Below, piece after piece: positions 14,632 through 19,588 of a stretch of 19,588 nt of DNA. Location: positions 1 through 19,588 of the forward strand of contig JAEZVV010000061.1 of NCBI GenBank assembly GCA_023443095.1, in the 5' to 3' direction. Position numbers and translations under genes: made by a program. The DNA is from Pseudomonadota bacterium. GTDB lineage: Bacteria; Pseudomonadota; Gammaproteobacteria; Burkholderiales; Burkholderiaceae_F. The stretch's first letter is position 1; the number at the start of each line of letters is the position of its first letter. The notes under the pieces were generated by a model. The model did not search any database, was not told the origin of the DNA, and saw nothing but the letters and a program-made list of their open reading frames with translations.

Positions 14632-16404
14632 ATGGCTTTCCTTCTTCGGATCCTGCTGGCCCTGGTTCTGGTCGGGGCGGCGCTGCCCGTCCGCGCCGCG
14701 CCCGCCGCACCGGTGCGACTGGGCATCCTGGCCACGCTCGGCCTGGGCGACACCCGGGCGGCCTTTGCCGCCACCGTGGCCCGCCTGCGCGTCGCGCTGG
14801 GCGAGCGTCGACTCGAAGTCAGCTACTACGACCTGCCCGGCCTGCAGCGGGCGGTGGCCGAGAAGCGGCTCGATTTTTTCGTCGCCAACAGCGGCTTTTA
14901 CGCCGCGGCCGAAAAATCGGCGCATGCGCGCCACCTTGCCACGCTCAAGATTCCTCAGGCCGACGACCCCAACCGCTCGATGGCCTCGGCCTTCGTGGTG
15001 AGGGCCGAGCGCAGCGAGCTGCGCGACCTGTCCGATCTGGCCGGCCGCTCGGTGATGGCGGTGGCGCCGACCGCGTTCGGCGGCTACCAGATCGCGCTGG
15101 GGGAGATCCAGCGGCGCGGCCACGATCCCGAGGCCTACTTCGGCCGCCTCAGCTTTTCGCTCTATCCGATGCAGAACGTGCTCGACGAAGTGCTGGCCGG
15201 CCGCGTCGACGCCGGCATCGTGCGCGCCTGCCTGGTCGAGGAGATGGAGCAGGCCGGCTCCCTGCCCGTGGGCGCGATCCGGGTGATAGGCGAACGCAGC
15301 GAGGCCGGTTTCCGCTGCCGCCATTCGACCGAGCTCTACCCCGACTGGACCTTCGCCTCGCTGCCGGTCGCGGGTTCGGCCCTGTCCAAGCAGGTGACGG
15401 CGGCGCTGCTGACCATGGCGCCCACCGCCGACGGCCAGGAGTGGAGCATCGCGAGCGATTTCGGCCCGGTCGACCAGCTGTTTCGCGAACTGAAGATCGG
15501 GCCTTACCAGTACCTGCGCGAATGGACGCTCGCCGGCCTGGTCCAGCGCCACTGGCCGTGGCTGATGTTCCTCGCCCTGCTGGTGGTCGGCGGGATCGCC
15601 CATCTGGTGCTCGCCTCGGCCCTGGTGCGCCGGCGTACCGCCGACCTGCGCCGCGCCCTGCTCGAGCGCGACGACATGGAGGCCGCGGCCCGCGCCAGCC
15701 GCAGCCGGATCGAGGCGCTCGAACGCGCCGGCGTGGTCGGCCAGATGTCGAGCATGTTCGCTCACGAACTCAAGCAGCCCTTGGCCGCGATCTCGAACTT
15801 CTCGCGCGGGCTCAAGCGCCGTCTCGAGCGCGGCCCGGTCGACCCCGACATCGTGGCCCAGGTCATGGACGAGGTCGCTACCCAGTCGACCCGGGCGGCC
15901 GATATCGTCGACCATGTCCGCGCTTACGCCCGGCGCCGCGAACCGCAACGCGAGTCAGTCGACCTGGCGCGGGTGGCGGCCGCCGCGGCCGACCTGTTCG
16001 AGCGCAGCGGCCGCTCGCCGGCGCCGGTGGCGCGCCGGCTCGAAGGCCCGGCCTGGGTTGAGGCCGATCCGCTCGAAATCGAGCTGCTGATCCTCAACCT
16101 GCTCAAGAACGCCGCCGACGCCACGGCCGGTGAAGCCCTGCCGGCGATCGAGCTGCGCCTGGCCCGGCGCGGTCAGCGCTGGTGGCTGGGGGTGGCCGAC
16201 AACGGCCCCGCGCTCGATGATGTCCAGATGGCCGGGCTCTTCACCCCGCTCAACACCAAGAAACCCGACGGCCTGGGCCTGGGCCTAGCGATCGCGGCCC
16301 GCATCGCCGAGGCGCACGGCGGCCGGCTCGACGCCCGGCGGCGCTTGCCCCAGGGGCTGGAAGTGGGTTTCGATCTGCCGGCCTTGGAGGACCGAGATGG
16401 CTAG
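14632..16404 (+). CDS. Sensor histidine kinase with PhnD-like periplasmic binding domain (TtrS architecture)
   Basis: This is a 590-residue protein. A signal sequence (1-23, MAFLLRILLALVLVGAALPV) leads into a periplasmic domain (25-300) of the phosphonate-binding PhnD type: VRLGILATLG, VSYYDLPGLQRAVAEKRLDF, FVANSGFY, LAGRSVMAVAPTAFGGYQ and LAGRVDAGIVRACL. One membrane helix (308-332) and a short linker follow, then the kinase: phospho-acceptor H378 in FAHELKQPLAAISNF, N-box LNLLKNAADA (488-497), DNGP (523-526) and GLGLGL (547-552). This is the layout of TtrS, the tetrathionate sensor, and the H-box is of the FixL/TtrS group. The periplasmic part holds two cysteines (C200, C229). It presumably senses the substrate of the adjacent molybdoenzyme. 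The molybdoenzyme is not TtrA-like, so I do not call tetrathionate. The gene overlaps the response regulator gene by 8 nt. Confidence 0.92.
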   Translation: MAFLLRILLALVLVGAALPVRAAPAAPVRLGILATLGLGDTRAAFAATVARLRVALGERRLEVSYYDLPGLQRAVAEKRLDFFVANSGFYAAAEKSAHARHLATLKIPQADDPNRSMASAFVVRAERSELRDLSDLAGRSVMAVAPTAFGGYQIALGEIQRRGHDPEAYFGRLSFSLYPMQNVLDEVLAGRVDAGIVRACLVEEMEQAGSLPVGAIRVIGERSEAGFRCRHSTELYPDWTFASLPVAGSALSKQVTAALLTMAPTADGQEWSIASDFGPVDQLFRELKIGPYQYLREWTLAGLVQRHWPWLMFLALLVVGGIAHLVLASALVRRRTADLRRALLERDDMEAAARASRSRIEALERAGVVGQMSSMFAHELKQPLAAISNFSRGLKRRLERGPVDPDIVAQVMDEVATQSTRAADIVDHVRAYARRREPQRESVDLARVAAAAADLFERSGRSPAPVARRLEGPAWVEADPLEIELLILNLLKNAADATAGEALPAIELRLARRGQRWWLGVADNGPALDDVQMAGLFTPLNTKKPDGLGLGLAIAARIAEAHGGRLDARRRLPQGLEVGFDLPALEDRDG

Positions 16405-17023
16405 AGACAAGGACGCCCTGGTGCGGGTGGTCGACGACGACGACGCGATGCGCCGCTCCTGGGTCTTTCTGCTCGAAGGCGAAGGCTGGCGAGTGCGCGC
16501 TTATGCCGATGCGCTCGAGTTCCTGGCGGCCGACGACGGCGCCGAGCCGGGCTGCCTGCTGCTCGACGTGCGTATGCCGGCGATGTCGGGGCTCGAACTC
16601 CAGGACAACATGCTCGAGCGCGGCATCGAACTGCCGATCGTGTTCATCTCCGCTCATGGCGACATCGACATGGCGGTCCACACCTTGAAGCGCGGCGCCT
16701 GCGATTTCCTGCAAAAGCCGGTCGACGACCAGCGCCTGCTCGACGCGGTGGCCGCGGCCGTCGCACGCGACCTGGCCGGGCGCGAGGCGAGGCAGGAGCG
16801 GGCGGGCGAGCGCCAGCGCTTCGACACCCTGACCCTGCGCGAAAAAGACGTGATGCGTCTGGTGGGAGCCGGCCTGCCGAACAAGCTGGTGGCCGACCGC
16901 CTGGGCATCAGCGAGAAGACGGTCCAGGTCCACCGCGGCAACGCCTGCCGCAAGCTCGACCTGCGCTCGGCCGCCGAAGTCGCCCGCCTGCTGCTGCGCA
17001 TCGGCGAAGACGCGGAACGCTGA
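16397..17023 (+). CDS. Response regulator, REC domain plus LuxR/FixJ-type HTH (TtrR-like)
   Basis: This is a 208-residue protein starting MARDKDALVRVVDDDDAMRR, inside the last codons of the kinase gene. The receiver domain has the acidic pocket (VVDDDDAM), phospho-acceptor D57 in CLLLDVRMPAMSG, the switch residue in VFISAHGDIDMAV and the lysine in FLQKPVDD. A short linker precedes the LuxR-type DNA-binding domain: LTLREKDVMRLVGAGLPNK, LGISEKTVQVHRGNACRK, and LDLRSAAEVARLL. This is the FixJ/TtrR subgroup. It should be phosphorylated by the adjacent kinase and most likely activates its own operon at 10563; the CTTAAG element upstream is one candidate site. It ends 12 nt before the convergent AraC-type gene with no visible terminator between. 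Confidence 0.95.
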   Translation: MARDKDALVRVVDDDDAMRRSWVFLLEGEGWRVRAYADALEFLAADDGAEPGCLLLDVRMPAMSGLELQDNMLERGIELPIVFISAHGDIDMAVHTLKRGACDFLQKPVDDQRLLDAVAAAVARDLAGREARQERAGERQRFDTLTLREKDVMRLVGAGLPNKLVADRLGISEKTVQVHRGNACRKLDLRSAAEVARLLLRIGEDAER

Positions 17024-17035
17024 GCGGGGCCGGGT

Positions 17036-18076
17036 TCAGGCGGCGGCGCGGCGCTGCCGCTCCCGCCACTGCTGCGGCGAGCAGCCGTGCCAGTCGCGGA
17101 AGCTGTGGGTGAACGAACTCTGTTCGTGAAATCCCAGCAGGAAGGCGATTTCGGTGAGCGAGAGGCTGGCGTCCAACAGGTATTGGTCCGCCAGGTCGCG
17201 CCGGGTGCCCGCCAGCAGCTGCTGGTAGCTGGTGCCGGCTTGACTCAGCCGGCGCTGCAGGGTCCGGGCCGGCAGCGCCAGCCCGGCGGCGACTTCGGCC
17301 AGGTTCGCCCGGTCCTGCGCCAGCAGGCGCACGATGCGGTCCCGCACCTGGCGCAGCAGGCGCGGTTCGTGCGACTCGCGTTCGCGGGTGACGAGCAGCT
17401 GGGCGGCGTGGCGCTCGAGCAGCGGGAAGAGGCTGGTGTCGGCGTGCGGGATCGGCGCGGCCAGCACGGCAGCCGGGAATCTCGCCTCGGTGAGCGTCGC
17501 GCCAAAACGCACCGGCGCGGCAAAGATCCGCTCGTATTCGGTGAGCGCGCCCGGCGCCGCGTGGCAGAACGCCAGCTCGATCACTGGCAGGCGCCGGTGC
17601 GCCAGCCAGTTCACGAAACTCATGATGCCCGCCATCACGCTCTCGGCCAGGTGACGCGCCCCCGGACGGTCCAGCCACGGACTGCGCCAGCGGTAGATCC
17701 CGACATCGCCCTCGACCACCAGTTCGGTGCGGCCGAGGTCGTGCGCCAGGCTCTCGAAGCGGACGGTCTGGGCCGCCGCCGCGCCGAAGGTGGCGCAGGA
17801 CAGCAAGACGTGGCCGTAGCTCGAGAAGGTCGACAGACGCATGTGTTCGCCCACGTGCAGACCGAAGCAGTCGTCGCCCGTCAGCAAAGCGGCGCGTTCG
17901 AGCAGGGCGACGTAGTCGGCCGCGGGCATCGAATCGGGAGCGGCGGCCGGCAGGCCGAGCCGGGCTCGATCCAGGCCGGCTGCGGCGGCGCAGTCGATCG
18001 CCGCCTGGGCGTAGGCGCCGACGACGCGGGCCTGGTCGGGCGGCGGCAGGCCGGCAGGGGAGGCGGGAGCGTTCAT
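17036..18076 (-). CDS. AraC-family transcriptional regulator (arabinose-binding-like N-terminus)
   Basis: This is a 346-residue protein from the ATG at 18074-18076 (MNAPASPAGLPPPDQARVV). The open frame extends 14 codons further to a TTG that I consider less likely. The N-terminal 200 residues match the AraC-type arabinose-binding-like domain (OruR/ArgR-like regulators): AADYVALLERAALLTGDDCFGLHVGEHM, then FSSYGHVLLSCATFGAAA, and HRRLPVIELAFCHAAPGALTEY. The C-terminal HTH reads VAAGLALPARTLQRRLSQAG, YLLDASLSLTEIAFLLGFHE and QSSFTHSFRDWHGCSPQQWR. It is divergent from the FAD-linked oxidase with 136 bp between start codons, which makes that oxidase its most likely target. It converges on the response regulator gene. 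The effector is unknown. Confidence 0.92.
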   Translation of the reverse strand: MNAPASPAGLPPPDQARVVGAYAQAAIDCAAAAGLDRARLGLPAAAPDSMPAADYVALLERAALLTGDDCFGLHVGEHMRLSTFSSYGHVLLSCATFGAAAAQTVRFESLAHDLGRTELVVEGDVGIYRWRSPWLDRPGARHLAESVMAGIMSFVNWLAHRRLPVIELAFCHAAPGALTEYERIFAAPVRFGATLTEARFPAAVLAAPIPHADTSLFPLLERHAAQLLVTRERESHEPRLLRQVRDRIVRLLAQDRANLAEVAAGLALPARTLQRRLSQAGTSYQQLLAGTRRDLADQYLLDASLSLTEIAFLLGFHEQSSFTHSFRDWHGCSPQQWRERQRRAAA

Positions 18077-18212
18077 GGGCTGGCTTGATTCAACAAGTCG
18101 GCTGGCGGCTCCCGACAAGCGGGCCGAGCAGCGGCAGGCTAGCGTGCGGCGTCACAAAAACTGGGCGGAGTATAGGGTGGGGCGACGCTGGAACGGTTGG
18201 GGCGAAGAGACG

Positions 18213-19588
18213 ATGGCGGCCGAACTTCCGCCGTCGGCGCTGGCTTTTCTGGCCGAGCGAGTGGGTCCGCCGCAGGTCCCGGTCGATGCCGAGCTTGCGG
18301 CCGTGTGTGCGGCGATCGAACGCGACCTGCCTTCGCGCCTGCCCGCGCACCCGCAAGTTGATCGCTCGGCCTCCGCGCGGCTGGCTTCGGGGGTGGGGCA
18401 GAGCGGCGGCGACTGGATCCGGCTGCGTTTCGGCCGGATCGACCGCCTCACCGACGGCGTCGCTTTTCCCGAACACGCGGGCGAGGTGCGCCAGCTGCTC
18501 GACTGGGCGGCGCAGATCGGCGCGGTGGTGATCCCCTGCGGCGGCGCGACCAGCGTGGTCGGGCACCTGGCGCCGCCGGCGGGCGAACGTCCGGTGCTCA
18601 CGCTCAACCTCAGCCGCATGCGGCGCCTGCTCTGGCTCGACCCCGAGACCCAGCTCGCTCGTTTCCAGGCCGGGGTGCGCGGGCCCGACCTCGAGGCGCA
18701 GCTGCGGGCGCGCGGCTTCATGCTCGGCCACTATCCGCAGAGCTTCGAATACGCCAGCCTCGGCGGCTGGATCACCACCCGCTCCTCGGGCCAGCAATCG
18801 CTGCGCTACGGCCGCATCGAACAACTCTTTGCCGGCGGCACCCTGCTGAGCCCGCGCGGCGAGCTCGAGCTGCCGCCCTTTCCGGCCAGCGCCGCCGGCC
18901 CCGACCTGCGCGAATGGGTGCTGGGTTCGGAGGGGCGGCTCGGCGTGTTGACCGAGGCGGTGGTGCGGGTCTCGCGCCTGCCCGAGGCCGAACGCTTCGT
19001 CGGCGTCTTCCTGCCCGACTGGCGGCGCGCGGTGGCGGCGGTGCGCGCCCTGGCCCAGTCCCGCTGCGCCCTGTCGATGCTGCGCCTGGCCAACCCGACC
19101 GAGACCCTGACCACGCTTAAGCTCGCCGGGCACGAGGGTCCGATCGCCTGGCTCGAGCGCTACCTGGCCCTGCGCGGGGCGGGCCCGGACAAATGCCTGC
19201 TTTTCATGGGGCTCACCGGCAGCCGCGCCCAGGTCGCGGCGAGTGCACGCGAGGCGGGCGCCATCCTGCGCGTCCATGGCGGCGTCTCGACCGGAACTCT
19301 GCTCGGCAAGAAATGGCAGGCCAAGCGTTTTGCCGGGGTCTATCTGCGCAACACCTTGTGGGAAGCGGGTTACGCGGTCGACACGATGGAGACCGCCCTG
19401 CCCTGGGCCGGCACCGATGCCATGGTCGCCGCGATCGAACGCGCGGGCCGCGCCGCACTCGCCCGCCACGGCGAACGCTGCCACGTCTACACCCACCTCT
19501 CGCATGTGTATGCGAGCGGCTCCAGCGTGTATTCGACCTTCGTGTTCCGGGTCGGCCCTGATTTCGAGTCGAGCTGGCAGCGCTGGTC
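18213..19588 (+). CDS. FAD-binding oxidase of the alkyl-DHAP synthase / D-lactate dehydrogenase type, partial at 3' end
   Basis: The first 458 codons are present and the reading frame is open at the window end. The ATG at 18213 (MAAELPPSALAFLAERVG) is preceded by GAAGAG; an in-frame GTG at 18177 is a weaker alternative. The FAD-binding (PCMH-type) domain has PCGGATSVVGH (108-118), an AGVRGPDLEAQLRARG segment, and ASLGGWITTRSSGQQSLRYG (181-200), then EWVLGSEGRLGVLTEAVVRV. The C-terminal part has HGGVSTGTLLGKKW, AGYAVDTMETALPW and THLSHVYASGSSVYSTFVF. These match bacterial alkylglycerone-phosphate-synthase-like proteins, some of which may act in ether-lipid-type chemistry; others are simple 2-hydroxyacid dehydrogenases. 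The substrate cannot be told from sequence. It is divergent from an AraC-type regulator. The last residues of the catalytic domain lie outside. Confidence 0.88.
   Translation, partial: MAAELPPSALAFLAERVGPPQVPVDAELAAVCAAIERDLPSRLPAHPQVDRSASARLASGVGQSGGDWIRLRFGRIDRLTDGVAFPEHAGEVRQLLDWAAQIGAVVIPCGGATSVVGHLAPPAGERPVLTLNLSRMRRLLWLDPETQLARFQAGVRGPDLEAQLRARGFMLGHYPQSFEYASLGGWITTRSSGQQSLRYGRIEQLFAGGTLLSPRGELELPPFPASAAGPDLREWVLGSEGRLGVLTEAVVRVSRLPEAERFVGVFLPDWRRAVAAVRALAQSRCALSMLRLANPTETLTTLKLAGHEGPIAWLERYLALRGAGPDKCLLFMGLTGSRAQVAASAREAGAILRVHGGVSTGTLLGKKWQAKRFAGVYLRNTLWEAGYAVDTMETALPWAGTDAMVAAIERAGRAALARHGERCHVYTHLSHVYASGSSVYSTFVFRVGPDFESSWQRW

Noticed and set aside
13669..15948. Minus-strand open frame of 759 codons opposite the chaperone and kinase genes
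   Set aside because: Antisense shadow of three recognisable plus-strand genes; no motif or signal of its own.
14632..17023. Calling the two-component pair TtrS/TtrR for tetrathionate and the enzyme TtrA
   Set aside because: The sensor architecture fits TtrS, but the molybdoenzyme aligns with DmsA-type motifs and no TtrC anchor is present, so the substrate cannot be transferred by analogy.

Overview
The window is GC-rich DNA (about 70% G+C in most genes, judged by eye). It codes densely on both strands, with long co-oriented runs and several ATGA-type stop/start overlaps. The gene set suggests a metabolically versatile, facultatively anaerobic Betaproteobacterium, plausibly Rhodocyclales (Azoarcus/Thauera-like). 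That placement is inferred from gene content and composition, not from a marker gene. I see no rRNA, tRNA, CRISPR array, insertion sequence or phage gene.

Region 1 (1-5315, all minus strand) reads from high to low coordinates. It begins with an ArsS-type radical SAM protein, followed 3 nt later by a metallophosphoesterase-like protein with degraded metal-binding motifs. Next come a fused TVP38/DedA-like membrane domain plus mercuric-reductase-like flavoenzyme, a Rossmann-fold NAD(P)-binding protein overlapping it by ATGA, and, after a 115 nt gap, the N-terminal third of an aspartate dehydrogenase cut by the window edge. No arsM methyltransferase is visible.

Region 2 (5316-8963): an AraC-type regulator diverges from the arsS run. 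It converges on a minus-strand pair coding for a TAT-exported flavoprotein and a small tetraheme cytochrome c, which ends at a strong intrinsic terminator. Together the pair looks like a periplasmic flavocytochrome made as two polypeptides. The key fumarate-binding residues are replaced, so the substrate is probably not fumarate. This block looks less GC-rich than its surroundings.

Region 3 (8964-10310, minus): a beta-hydroxyacid dehydrogenase (3-hydroxyisobutyrate / tartronate semialdehyde reductase family) and a DUF302 protein.

Region 4 (10563-17023, plus): a compact, self-contained respiratory module. It holds a TAT-exported DmsA-like molybdoenzyme, a DmsB-like four-cluster ferredoxin subunit, a TorD/DmsD-type chaperone, a sensor kinase with a PhnD-like periplasmic domain (TtrS architecture) and a FixJ/NarL-type response regulator. 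There is no membrane anchor subunit. The catalytic subunit has His in place of the first Fe-S cysteine but keeps a Ser at the molybdenum-ligand position. It is the best candidate for an uncharacterised sense-and-respire system.

Region 5 (17036-19588): an AraC-type regulator (arabinose-binding-like N-terminus) diverges from an alkyl-DHAP-synthase-type FAD-linked oxidase that runs off the window end.
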